Positions 46,174 to 54,484 of a stretch of 64,000 nt of DNA are shown one piece after another. Source of the stretch: Bergeyella cardium. Its GTDB lineage: Bacteria; Bacteroidota; Bacteroidia; Flavobacteriales; Weeksellaceae. Every line of letters begins with the position of its first letter. Position 1 is the stretch's first letter. Position numbers and translations under genes: made by a program. The stretch spans positions 80,001 to 144,000 of the forward strand of contig NZ_QYCZ01000001.1 of the NCBI RefSeq assembly GCF_003614945.1. The letters run 5' to 3'. The notes under the pieces are model-generated. The model searched no databases. It saw nothing but the letters and a program-made list of their open reading frames with translations, and was not told the origin of the DNA.

Positions 46174-48756
46174 TTAAGCGCTGACCATTTCTTTTATCAG
46201 GTTGAGTTTCATCAGTGCTTCGATGGGGGTGAGGGCATTGATATTGATTTTGTTGAGCTCATCGCGGATGCTTTCCAGCGTAGGGTCGTCCAATTGGAAG
46301 AAGGAAAGCTGGAGGTTCTTTTCGGTGGTTTGTTTAATCTTTTTAGACGCCTTTTGGCTACGGCTGCTCTCCAAGGTTTCCAATATTTCATTGGCGCGGT
46401 TAATCACTTTGGAAGGCATACCCGCCAGCTTCGCCACGTGGATACCGAAGCTGTGCTCGCTACCGCCTGCGATGAGCTTTCGGAGGAAGATAATGTTCCC
46501 TTTATTCTCTTGGATGGAGATGTGGAAATTTTTAATCCTCTCAAAAGATGCTGCCATTTCATTGAGCTCGTGGTAGTGGGTGGCGAAGAGGGTTTTGGGC
46601 TTTGTGGGGTGCTGGTGCAGATACTCGGCAATCGCCCAAGCGATAGATACCCCGTCGTAGGTGGAAGTTCCCCTCCCGATTTCGTCGAGGAGGATGAGGC
46701 TGCGCTCGGAGATGTTGTTTAAGATATTCGCGGCCTCGTTCATCTCCACCATAAAGGTAGATTCTCCAGCGGAGATATTGTCGGAGGCACCTACTCGGGT
46801 GAAGATTTTATCGAGCACTCCAATTTCGGCAGATTTTGCGGGCACGAAGCTGCCTGTTTGTGCCATCAGTGCGATGATTGCCGTCTGCCTTAGGATGGCG
46901 GATTTACCTGCCATATTCGGGCCTGTAACCATTAGGATTTGCTGGCTATCTCTATCCAAATAAATATCATTGGGGATGTATTTCTCGCCTAAGGGGAGGG
47001 TGTTTTCAATAATCGGGTGCCTTGCTTCTTTCAGGTTGATGGCGTATCCATCGTTTAATGAAGGTTTGGTATAGCCTTCGACAGTGGCGAGGTCGGAGAA
47101 TGCCGTTGCGATATCGAGCTGGGCAGTGATTTGGCTGTTTTCCTGTATGAGGTCTATATATTTCATCGCTTCGTAGCAGGTTTCTTTGTAGAGCTGCTGC
47201 TCGAGTATGGAAATTTTTTCTTCTGCCCCCAAGATTTGCTCTTCGTAGTCTTTGAGCTCTTCGGTGATGTAGCGCTCTGCATTTACGAGGGTTTGCTTAC
47301 GAATCCAGTCTGCGGGTACTTTGTCCTTATGGGTGTTTCTCACTTCTATATAGTAGCCGAAGACATTATTAAAGCTGATTTTAAGGCTTGAAATCCCTGT
47401 TCGTTCTATCTCTCGGTTGCACATTTCTTCCAGATAGTCCTTTCCTTTGTTTTGAAGGCTTCTGAGGGCATCCAGCTCGGTATTTACTCCAGATTTTATT
47501 ACATTTCCTTTGGCGATGCTTATGGGGAGCTCTTCATTAAGGTGGCTTTCTAAATAGGAGATGAGCTCGGAGAGTTCGTTAAGGGGTTTTATCCAAGCGA
47601 GGAGGTCGTGCTTAGGGCTGAGGAGCTCTTTTATCTTTCTAATATTGATAAGGCTCTGCCTCAAGTGCCCGAATTCTTTTGGACTAATGCGTTCGGAGGC
47701 GAGTTTTCCCATCAGCCTATCAAGGTCCGAGAGGCTTTTTAGAAGCTCTAAGATTTCAAACTTTAATGCGTCTTCTTTATTAAAAAAGTCTACGAGATGT
47801 AGCCTCCGTTCTATATCATTTACGGTTTTAAGGGGGAGGATGAGCCTCCTTCTGAGGAGCCGTGCCCCCATAGGAGTTGCTGTACGGTCTATGATGTCCA
47901 GCAGGCTTTTCCCTTCTTTGGAGGTTGGGTAGATGATTTCCAGATTTCTTAGTGTAAAGCCATCCATCAGCAGGTATTCGTCATCTGGAATTTTTTTTAT
48001 GTTGATGATGTGTGCCAGCAGGTTGTGGTGTGTATCTTCTATCAGATAGGCGAGGATAGCTCCTGCGGCGGTTATTGCCAGTGGCATATCTTCTATACCG
48101 AAACCTTTTAAGGATTGGGTTTTGAACTGCTGGGTGAGTTTTTCCTTGGCATAGTTGTACTGAAATGCCCAGTCTTCCAGTTTAAAGGTTGCCCTGTTTT
48201 TCAGTTGTTCGGGTAGAGCTTGTGTTCGTTGGTAGATGATTTCGCTTGGGTCAAAGCTGTGGACAATATGGATGAGCTTCTCAAGATTGCCTTCGCTTAC
48301 CAAGAATTCACCTGTGGAGACATCTATCAGTGCGATGCCAAATTTTTCCTTTTCCCTGTGCAAGGATAGCAGGAAGTTGTTTTTCTTTGAGCTAAGGACT
48401 TGGTCATTAAAGGTTACTCCAGGGGTTACAAGTTCTGTTACCCCTCGTTTTACGATACCTTTTACCATTTTGGGGTCTTCTAATTGGTCGCATACGGCTA
48501 CCCTCAGCCCTGCTCTTACGAGTTTTGGCAAATAAGAATCTAAGGAATGATGTGGAAAACCTGCCAGTTCTGTATGTGAACTGCCATTATTCCTTTTGGT
48601 GAGGACAATGCCCAGTACCTCTGCCGTTCGCACTGCATCACTTCCAAAGGTTTCATAAAAGTCTCCCACTCTAAACAGTAGTATTGCGTCTGGGTATTTT
48701 GCTTTTATCGTATTGTACTGCTGCATTAGTGGGGTTTCTTTGCTCTTTTTTGCCAT
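46174..48756 (-). CDS. mutS: DNA mismatch repair protein MutS
   Basis: Recognises base mismatches and recruits MutL. 860 residues: N-terminal mismatch-binding domain with FRVGDFYETFGSDA (the Phe-x-Glu reader), connector, lever and clamp, and C-terminal ATPase with Walker A TGPNMAGKSA (~610), LILLDEIGRGTSTYDG (Walker B) and LFATHYHEL. First gene of mutS-kdsC-maf, with a TATTTTTG box at 48774-48781. Confidence 0.98.
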   Translation of the reverse strand: MAKKSKETPLMQQYNTIKAKYPDAILLFRVGDFYETFGSDAVRTAEVLGIVLTKRNNGSSHTELAGFPHHSLDSYLPKLVRAGLRVAVCDQLEDPKMVKGIVKRGVTELVTPGVTFNDQVLSSKKNNFLLSLHREKEKFGIALIDVSTGEFLVSEGNLEKLIHIVHSFDPSEIIYQRTQALPEQLKNRATFKLEDWAFQYNYAKEKLTQQFKTQSLKGFGIEDMPLAITAAGAILAYLIEDTHHNLLAHIINIKKIPDDEYLLMDGFTLRNLEIIYPTSKEGKSLLDIIDRTATPMGARLLRRRLILPLKTVNDIERRLHLVDFFNKEDALKFEILELLKSLSDLDRLMGKLASERISPKEFGHLRQSLINIRKIKELLSPKHDLLAWIKPLNELSELISYLESHLNEELPISIAKGNVIKSGVNTELDALRSLQNKGKDYLEEMCNREIERTGISSLKISFNNVFGYYIEVRNTHKDKVPADWIRKQTLVNAERYITEELKDYEEQILGAEEKISILEQQLYKETCYEAMKYIDLIQENSQITAQLDIATAFSDLATVEGYTKPSLNDGYAINLKEARHPIIENTLPLGEKYIPNDIYLDRDSQQILMVTGPNMAGKSAILRQTAIIALMAQTGSFVPAKSAEIGVLDKIFTRVGASDNISAGESTFMVEMNEAANILNNISERSLILLDEIGRGTSTYDGVSIAWAIAEYLHQHPTKPKTLFATHYHELNEMAASFERIKNFHISIQENKGNIIFLRKLIAGGSEHSFGIHVAKLAGMPSKVINRANEILETLESSRSQKASKKIKQTTEKNLQLSFFQLDDPTLESIRDELNKININALTPIEALMKLNLIKEMVSA

Positions 48757-48773
48757 AATTTTTTATTGATGAG

Positions 48774-48781
48774 CAAAAATA
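48774..48781 (-). promoter_or_regulatory. -7 element of mutS
   Basis: Minus strand TATTTTTG, matching TAnnTTTG, 17 bases upstream of the mutS ATG. Confidence 0.5.
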
Positions 48782-49018
48782 AGGAATAATCTCATAGCCT
48801 TACGCTTTGTATGATGACAGGGTATTGTTTTATAACTATTTTACCTATAATTTACCCCCTTGGAAGGGGTGAAGAATAAGATTATTCTACCTTTAAAAAT
48901 GGCTTTTCTTCCTTAAAGCAAAAGAAAAATATTTTTCTATCAAGAAGGAGGATATGCAGGAGTATTTTTAAGTTTCAGGGGAGTTTGTTATATGGTTTCT
49001 AATTAATTAGAGACCTCT
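48782..49018. other. Intergenic region between divergent mutS and the Crp/Fnr gene
   Basis: AT-rich spacer of the 309-base divergent gap, with a short inverted repeat CCCCTTGGAAGGGG (48856-48869). No credible gene. Possible operator sites for the regulator at its right end cannot be named. Confidence 0.4.
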
Positions 49019-49047
49019 TTGTCTTAATTAAAAAAAACTTATATTTG
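49019..49047 (+). promoter_or_regulatory. Promoter of the Crp/Fnr-panB-rluA operon
   Basis: TTG (49019-49021), 18-base spacer, TATATTTG (49040-49047); ATG of the regulator at 49066. The in-frame TTG at 49045 falls inside the -7 box and is not a start. Confidence 0.75.
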
Positions 49048-49065
49048 CTGATAAATATCATATCT

Positions 49066-49776
49066 ATGTCAGTAGAGAAATATAATCATATCGAAGCAAG
49101 CCTCCATAAGGCACTTGATACAGAAGGACTGAGAGACAGATTGCCGAAAGAGTATTTTGATAGACTACTACGCTCACGGAAGTTTATAACTTTCCGAAAG
49201 GGAGATACGATGTTTGATGATGGAGATAATGCTAAGGGAGTTTATATTATAGAAAAAGGTATTGCTAAACTCTCCAAGTCTGGAGTTTATGGCAAAGACC
49301 AAATCCTCAGGTTTATAAAGGAAGGAGATCTTGTAGGCTATCGCTCACTTCTTTGCCATGAGGCATTTCAGGCAAAAGCAGAGGCTATGACCAGTGTAGA
49401 GACCTACTTTATCCCTGCTGAGACCTTTCTCCTTATACTGGAACACGATTCTAAACTTGCCTATGCAATGCTTCAAAAAATAGCTTATGAGCTGGGAGAA
49501 TCTTCCAATACCATTACACTACTGGCACAGAAAACCGTAAGAGAGCGGCTTGCAGAAATCCTCCTCCTCCTCGAAGACCGTCTTGGCACAGACCCTGAAG
49601 GATACATAAAAATAGCCCTCACCCGAGAGGAAATAGCGAACCTTATCGGTACAGCAACAGAGAGTGCCATTAGACTCATCTCCGAATTTAAAGCCGATAG
49701 ATTGATAGAGGTAGAAGGGAGGAATATTAAGGTTTTAGATCGCTCAAAGCTGATGAAACTTGGGCATTGTAACTAA
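49066..49776 (+). CDS. Crp/Fnr family transcription regulator
   Basis: 236 residues: N-terminal cyclic-nucleotide-binding-type beta-barrel (about 25-140; GDTMFDDGDNAKGVYIIEKG) and C-terminal winged helix (about 155-230; LTREEIANLIGTATESAIRL). No N-terminal Cys cluster for an Fe-S centre, so it is not an FNR-type oxygen sensor. Its ligand and targets are unknown. It starts at ATG 49066 (MSVEKYNH). panB follows after 18 bases, so it may be co-transcribed with pantothenate synthesis. Confidence 0.9.
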   Translation: MSVEKYNHIEASLHKALDTEGLRDRLPKEYFDRLLRSRKFITFRKGDTMFDDGDNAKGVYIIEKGIAKLSKSGVYGKDQILRFIKEGDLVGYRSLLCHEAFQAKAEAMTSVETYFIPAETFLLILEHDSKLAYAMLQKIAYELGESSNTITLLAQKTVRERLAEILLLLEDRLGTDPEGYIKIALTREEIANLIGTATESAIRLISEFKADRLIEVEGRNIKVLDRSKLMKLGHCN

Positions 49777-49794
49777 AAGAAAAAAGGAAGCTAA

Positions 49795-50610
49795 ATGTCA
49801 ACCTACTCAGAAATAAAAAAAGTAACCACAGAGACTCTAAGAAAGATGAAGTTTGAAGGTGAGAAAATCACAATGCTCACCTCGTATGACTTTACCACTG
49901 CTAAAATGGTAGATGCAGGAGGGGTAGATGCTATTCTTGTAGGAGACTCTGCCTCTAATGTAATGGCAGGGCACGAAACTACACTCCCGATTACCTTGGA
50001 TCAGATGATTTATCACACTCAATCCGTAGTGAGAGGCGTAAGTAGAGCATTAGTAGTGGCAGATTTACCTTTTGGGACTTATCAATCCAATGCCGAGAAA
50101 GCTCTCGAGTCTGCCGTGAGGATGATGAAAGAAGGCGGAGCACACGCCATAAAAATCGAAGGAGGTAAGGAGATAGAAGACTCCATACAAAAGATTGTAA
50201 ATGCAGGAATCCCCGTAATGGGGCACCTGGGGCTTACTCCACAGTCCATCTACCAGTTCGGTACCTATAAAGTAAGAGCAAAAGAAGAGCAGGAAGCAGA
50301 GAAACTCATCTCCGATGCAAAACTCCTCGAGAAGCTCGGATGCTTTGCTATTGTATTAGAGAAAATCCCGGCAGAACTGGCAAAAAAAGTCTCCAAAAGT
50401 CTTACGATACCTACTATTGGTATAGGCGCTGGGGCAGATTGTGACGGTCAGGTGCTCGTCTATCACGATATGGTGGGGATGAATCAAGGCTTCTCACCTA
50501 AATTCTTAAGACGCTATCTTAATCTCTACTCCGAAATTACAGGAGCCGTTTCCCAATATGTAAAAGATGTAAAGGGAAAAGATTTTCCCAACTCAAACGA
50601 AAGCTACTAA
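49795..50610 (+). CDS. panB: 3-methyl-2-oxobutanoate hydroxymethyltransferase
   Basis: Adds a hydroxymethyl group from methylene-THF to ketoisovalerate in pantothenate synthesis. 271 residues, TIM barrel. Seen: [47 protein letters not shown] and [39 protein letters not shown]. No other pan genes lie in the window. Confidence 0.97.
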   Translation: MSTYSEIKKVTTETLRKMKFEGEKITMLTSYDFTTAKMVDAGGVDAILVGDSASNVMAGHETTLPITLDQMIYHTQSVVRGVSRALVVADLPFGTYQSNAEKALESAVRMMKEGGAHAIKIEGGKEIEDSIQKIVNAGIPVMGHLGLTPQSIYQFGTYKVRAKEEQEAEKLISDAKLLEKLGCFAIVLEKIPAELAKKVSKSLTIPTIGIGAGADCDGQVLVYHDMVGMNQGFSPKFLRRYLNLYSEITGAVSQYVKDVKGKDFPNSNESY

Positions 50611-50613
50611 CCG

Positions 50614-51297
50614 ATGCAAGACCAGATTCTGTATGAGGATAACCACCTTTTGATTATCAACAAACGGGCTGGGCAGCTCGTGCAAGGAGATAAAACAGGT
50701 GATGAATCTCTCTTGGAAACCCTAAAGCATTTTATCAAAGAGCGAGACCATAAACCAGGGAATGTATTCCTCGGCTTGGTTCATCGTATAGACAGACCTA
50801 CTTCGGGCTTGGTGATTTATGCTAAAACCTCAAAGGCACTCTCTCGCCTTACTCAGATGATAAAAAACAGAGAGATAAAGAAAACCTATTGGGCTATTGT
50901 GCCTAAGGAAATCGTCCCTAAAAGCCAGAGGCTGGTGCATTACCTCAAAAAAAATGAGAAAAATAACAAGGCAATTGTCTTTACAAAGCCTACGGATGGG
51001 GCTAAGAAAGCCGTACTTACCTATACCATTATAAAAGTATTGGATAATTACCAGCTCTTGGAGGTAGATTTAGAGACGGGCAGGCATCATCAGATTCGGG
51101 CACAGCTCTCAAAGATAGGCTTGCCAATTAAAGGAGATTTAAAGTATGGTGCACCGCGCTCAAACCAAGATGGAGGAATCTCTCTACACGCCAGAAAACT
51201 GGAGTTTATTCACCCCGTAACCCGAGAGCGTATAGAAATCACGGCTCCCGTACCTCAGCAAGATACCGTTTGGAGTGCGTGTGAGGAGGGGAAATAA
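50614..51297 (+). CDS. RluA-family pseudouridine synthase
   Basis: Isomerises uridine to pseudouridine in rRNA or tRNA. 227 residues, catalytic domain only, without an N-terminal S4 domain: HRIDRPTSGLVIYAKT (57-72, catalytic D60), LETGRHHQIRAQLSKIGLPI and GGISLHARKLEF. The exact target (RluA-, RluC- or TruC-like) cannot be fixed. 3 bases after panB. Confidence 0.93.
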   Translation: MQDQILYEDNHLLIINKRAGQLVQGDKTGDESLLETLKHFIKERDHKPGNVFLGLVHRIDRPTSGLVIYAKTSKALSRLTQMIKNREIKKTYWAIVPKEIVPKSQRLVHYLKKNEKNNKAIVFTKPTDGAKKAVLTYTIIKVLDNYQLLEVDLETGRHHQIRAQLSKIGLPIKGDLKYGAPRSNQDGGISLHARKLEFIHPVTRERIEITAPVPQQDTVWSACEEGK

Positions 51298-51299
51298 AA

Positions 51300-51326
51300 A
51301 AAAAGAGGCAATTCATTTACCTCTTA
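51300..51326 (-). terminator. Terminator of the small membrane protein gene
   Basis: AAGAGG (51303-51308) pairs with CCTCTT (51320-51325); on the minus strand it is followed by nine T. It overlaps the stop codon of the 51324-51620 gene. Confidence 0.75.
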
Positions 51327-51620
51327 AATAGTATTACCTGAATTAGAATGAGTATCAGAGAGATTTGCTGCCTGCTTTTCCAGTTTTTCTTTTTCCTTTT
51401 GCAGTGCTTTAAATTCCTTTTCTTTCTGAGCGGTTTTTATCGCTACACCTTTGGAAACATAGCCTACTACACCTCCAATGATAAGCCCAATACCAATTCC
51501 ACAAATAATCCCCATTAGGATAGCGGATTCAAAAAGGTCTCGTACTTTAAAGTCGGCAATATAAAAAAATCCAGTAGCCACAGCTAAAAGGATTACTCCA
51601 ATGATTAATAAACTTCGCAT
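51324..51620 (-). CDS. Small membrane protein with coiled-coil tail
   Basis: 98 residues: two hydrophobic segments (about 4-22 and 33-53, the second Gly-rich with a GxxxG-like GIGIGLIIGG), then a Lys/Glu-rich coiled coil (about 60-88, KEKEFKALQKEKEKLEKQ) and a Ser/Asn tail. Family not recognised. Co-directional with the M48 gene and separated from its start side by 36 bases. Confidence 0.65.
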   Translation of the reverse strand: MRSLLIIGVILLAVATGFFYIADFKVRDLFESAILMGIICGIGIGLIIGGVVGYVSKGVAIKTAQKEKEFKALQKEKEKLEKQAANLSDTHSNSGNTI

Positions 51621-51656
51621 AGATTTAAATTTTAGGCGTCAAATGTATTAAAATAT

Positions 51657-52463
51657 TTATTTACCTCCTGCTTGTTTGTAATAATTCAATGCTCGAGGCA
51701 AGTGCCTTGTGATATCTGCTCTTCGGCTTTCGGGGTGGGGGTGGGTAGAGAGAAACTCTGGATTTCTCTGTCCGCTGGATTGTGCCTCCATTCTCTCCCA
51801 GAAGGGGAGTGCTTGCCTTGGGTCATAGCCTGCCATTGCCATTAGGTAAAGCCCTATTTCATCGGCTTCTAATTCCTGACTACGACCGTACTTTAGAAGT
51901 ACCATCTGCGAGCCCAGAGGATAGGCCTCTTGGAATACCCTTGCCCATTGAGCATCTGAGATAGCACTACCGAGAATCGCTCCACCATACTGAGCTACCA
52001 TTGCTTGAGATATTCTCTCATTACCGTGCCCTGCAAGTGCGTGGGCAATTTCGTGCCCCATTACTACTGCCATTCCTGTTTCATTTTTTGTTACAGGAAG
52101 TATCCCAGTATATACCGCTACTTTGCCGCCAGGCATACACCAGGCATTTACCTGCTTATCCTCTATGAGGTTAAATTCCCAGGCATAAGATGCTAAATCC
52201 TGCTCCCTTCCTATACTTCTGTAATAGGCGTGGGCAGCATTCCTTATCCTTTGTCCTACAGCTTTTACCTGCCTTGCTGCAGAGGTATTATTAATCACTT
52301 TGCTCTTGTTGAGTGTAGCTCTGTATTGGCTAAAAGAGCTCGCTTGTATCTCTGGGTTGAGAGAAGTTAGCTGAAAGGATTTTCTACCTGTAATAGGGTT
52401 AGTAGTACAGCCGAGTAAAGATAGGGACACTAGCCCTGCTGAAATATATGCTGAAATTTTCAT
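51657..52463 (-). CDS. M48 family zinc metallopeptidase, lipoprotein
   Basis: 268 residues from ATG 52463 (MKISAYISAG). Lipoprotein signal with lipobox LLGC (C19), then an M48 domain with the zinc site HEIAHALAGHG (H137, E138, H141), a downstream Glu ligand in LEADEIGLYLMAMAGYDPRQ and STHPHPESR near the end. Resembles the BepA/LoiP/YggG group, which assist or degrade outer-membrane proteins from the periplasm; the exact role is inferred. An 11-residue extension from an upstream ATG would bury the signal and is unlikely. Confidence 0.92.
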   Translation of the reverse strand: MKISAYISAGLVSLSLLGCTTNPITGRKSFQLTSLNPEIQASSFSQYRATLNKSKVINNTSAARQVKAVGQRIRNAAHAYYRSIGREQDLASYAWEFNLIEDKQVNAWCMPGGKVAVYTGILPVTKNETGMAVVMGHEIAHALAGHGNERISQAMVAQYGGAILGSAISDAQWARVFQEAYPLGSQMVLLKYGRSQELEADEIGLYLMAMAGYDPRQALPFWERMEAQSSGQRNPEFLSTHPHPESRRADITRHLPRALNYYKQAGGK

Positions 52464-52572
52464 AATGATGCTATTAAATGCCGTGTAGATTTGCAATTAG
52501 TATTCCAAATGTGCCGTGATTTGCATAGATTTTGATGATAAGCTCCCTGTTTAATAATAAAAACTTCTCCCA

Positions 52573-53100
52573 ATGAAAAAGTTCGTTTTGGTTTACTTTG
52601 GATTTTTAGTGGTTTTAAGCTCTTGTGCTTCTAAACGCTATGTAGAATCAGGGGTTTTATCTCAGATGATTGCAGAAGACCGTTTCTCTTTTGTGGCAGA
52701 GAAGGCTACGCCTATGGATTATTCGGCGGTAAATAATGCCTCTGCATCTATCCCTGGAGCAGTCCCTATGAGGATTTTAGATTTATCAGGGCAGGGCTAT
52801 ACATTAGAGGTGCAGAAAGATGCCCTCTTCGTACATCTTCCCTATTTCGGGAGGGCGTATAACCTCTCCTATGGTGGTAGAGATGCCGGTTTTAATTTTG
52901 AATCCAAGGATTTTTATATGACGAAAACCGATAGAGGCAAGCGCGGTATGCTCTATACCTTTGATGTGAAGGATCAGCCTTCAGTAAAAAGGATGAGCCT
53001 TGAAATTTTCTCTAATGGCAGGGCATATCTTTCTATAAGTTCATCTGATCGCCAGCCGATTTCCTACGACGGTTTTGTAACCAAAGTAGAAGAGAAATAG
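52573..53100 (+). CDS. DUF4251 family lipoprotein
   Basis: 175 residues. Lipobox VLSSC at C18, then a DUF4251-type beta domain: ILDLSGQGYTLEVQKDALFV, LPYFGRAYN, DAGFNFESKDF and RMSLEIFSNGRAYLSISSSD. Function unknown; such lipoproteins are widespread in Bacteroidota. Single gene, divergent from the M48 gene. Confidence 0.88.
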   Translation: MKKFVLVYFGFLVVLSSCASKRYVESGVLSQMIAEDRFSFVAEKATPMDYSAVNNASASIPGAVPMRILDLSGQGYTLEVQKDALFVHLPYFGRAYNLSYGGRDAGFNFESKDFYMTKTDRGKRGMLYTFDVKDQPSVKRMSLEIFSNGRAYLSISSSDRQPISYDGFVTKVEEK

Positions 53101-53106
53101 CCCTCA

Positions 53107-54129
53107 CTAAAACAATTCCCCTGGGTGAGAAGGCTTGGAAAGGTTGAGGTGCTTATACGCTTTCTCGGTAACCTCCCTACCGCGAGGGGTACGGATGATA
53201 AACCCCTCCTGAATCAGGTAAGGCTCATATACCTCCTCTAAGGTCTCGGGGTTCTCCCCAATCGAAGTCGCCAATGCGGAGATGCCCACAGGCTTACCTT
53301 TAAAGTTCTCTATCATCACCCGCATAATTTTATTATCCATATCGTCCAGTCCGTATTCATCTACATTGAGTGAGTTGAGTGCGTACTTGGCGATTTCTAT
53401 TTCTATCTTGCCATTCCCCTTTATCTCGGCAAAGTCCCTCACTCTTCGCAGCAGGGCATTGGCTATTCTTGGGGTTCCTCGGCTTCGTCTGGCGATTTCT
53501 ATGGCTGCATTTTCATCAATCGGAACTCCTAAAACCCTTGCTGTTCGCTGTATAATGCTACTCAGGAGCTCTATGTTGTAATACTCCAACCTGCTTTGGA
53601 TGCCGAATCTTGCGAGCATCGGTTTGGTAAGCATTCCGCTTCTGGTCGTAGCTCCGATAAGGGTAAAGGGATTGAGCCCTATTTGTACCGAGCGGGCATT
53701 AGGGCCTGTCTCGAGCATTATATCGATTTTATAATCTTCCATTGCCGAGTACAGATACTCCTCCACGATGGGCGAGAGCCGATGTATCTCGTCGATGAAA
53801 AGCACATCATTTTCTTCCAGATTGGTCAATATCCCTGCGAGGCTACCAGGCTTATCCAGCACGGGACCTGAGGTTACCTTACAATTCACCCCCAGTTCAT
53901 TGGCGATAATATGCGAGAGGGTGGTTTTCCCCAGCCCTGGTGGGCCGTGAAGCAGGGTATGGTCAAGGGCACTCCCTCTTTTCTTTGCAGCGGCAACGAA
54001 TACTTCCAAGTTCTCAAGCGTCTTTCTCTGCCCCGCAAAATCGCTGAACGATTGCGGACGAATCCTCTCCTCCATATCCAAGTCCTGAGGCGAAAAATTC
54101 TCCTTATCTGGATGTAAAAAATCTGGCAT
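53107..54129 (-). CDS. ruvB: Holliday junction branch migration ATPase RuvB
   Basis: Hexameric motor that works with RuvA at Holliday junctions. 340 residues: Walker A GPPGLGKT (62-69), Walker B VLFIDEIH, sensor GATTRSGML, and C-terminal winged helix with [16 protein letters not shown]. The -7 box TATATTTG (54149-54156) lies right beside a 17-bp inverted repeat (54171-54224). It converges with the DUF4251 gene over a 6-base gap. Confidence 0.98.
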   Translation of the reverse strand: MPDFLHPDKENFSPQDLDMEERIRPQSFSDFAGQRKTLENLEVFVAAAKKRGSALDHTLLHGPPGLGKTTLSHIIANELGVNCKVTSGPVLDKPGSLAGILTNLEENDVLFIDEIHRLSPIVEEYLYSAMEDYKIDIMLETGPNARSVQIGLNPFTLIGATTRSGMLTKPMLARFGIQSRLEYYNIELLSSIIQRTARVLGVPIDENAAIEIARRSRGTPRIANALLRRVRDFAEIKGNGKIEIEIAKYALNSLNVDEYGLDDMDNKIMRVMIENFKGKPVGISALATSIGENPETLEEVYEPYLIQEGFIIRTPRGREVTEKAYKHLNLSKPSHPGELF

Positions 54130-54148
54130 TTTCTCTAATTTTTCCCGA

Positions 54149-54156
54149 CAAATATA
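54149..54156 (-). promoter_or_regulatory. -7 element of ruvB
   Basis: Minus strand TATATTTG, 19 bases before the ruvB ATG. The -33 region falls inside the 54171-54224 inverted repeat. Confidence 0.6.
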
Positions 54157-54162
54157 CTAAAA

Positions 54163-54232
54163 AGGCAGTAGGCTTTAGGCAGTAAGCAGTAGGCGATGTG
54201 TGGTTAGGCTTACTGCCTAAAGCCTAAAGCAA
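54163..54232. repeat. Intergenic inverted repeat (17-bp perfect stem)
   Basis: GGCTTTAGGCAGTAAGC (54171-54187) is the exact complement of GCTTACTGCCTAAAGCC (54208-54224), with a 20-base spacer. Words such as ACTGCCTAAAGC recur at 60682-60702. Looks like a dispersed intergenic repeat unit. Confidence 0.75.
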
Positions 54233-54237
54233 AAAAG

Positions 54238-54268
54238 TACAGCCTCTTTAAAGGCTGTATTTTTTATT
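54238..54268. terminator. Bidirectional terminator
   Basis: TACAGCCT (54238-54245) pairs with AGGCTGTA (54252-54259) with T-runs on both strands (TTTTTTATTTA; TTTTTT on the minus side). On the minus strand it would end transcripts from the GH3-ccoI operon that read through the repeat array. Confidence 0.8.
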
Positions 54269-54282
54269 TATAGGTCTATCAC

Positions 54283-54420
54283 CCGAGAGAGCGAGTCACC
54301 CTCGCCTGAGAGAGCGAGCCACCCTCGCCTGAGAGAGCGAGCCATCCTCGCCCGAGAGAGCGAGTCACCCTCGCCCGAGAGAGCGAGTCACCCTCGCCTG
54401 AGAGAGCGAGCCCGTCTCGC
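54283..54420. repeat. GC-rich 23-bp tandem repeat, six hairpin-forming units
   Basis: Six uninterrupted 23-base units (54283, 54306, 54329, 54352, 54375, 54398), consensus CYGAGAGAGCGAGYCACC then CTCGC. Each holds the dyad GCGAG-N5-CTCGC; the last unit is directly followed by TTTTTTAATT. The composition is far more GC-rich than the surroundings. No spacers, so not CRISPR. Confidence 0.9.
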
Positions 54421-54484
54421 TTTTTTAATTGCCCCAAGAGGATAGTAATATACAGTTTTAGCAGACCTATCATAGCCCCTCGTG

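Noticed and set aside
48856-48869. CCCCTTGGAAGGGG as an operator site
   Set aside because: Single short palindrome, not repeated near any other promoter in the window; no basis for naming a regulator.
54283-54420. CRISPR array
   Set aside because: Units are contiguous 23-mers with no unique spacers and no cas genes in the window.
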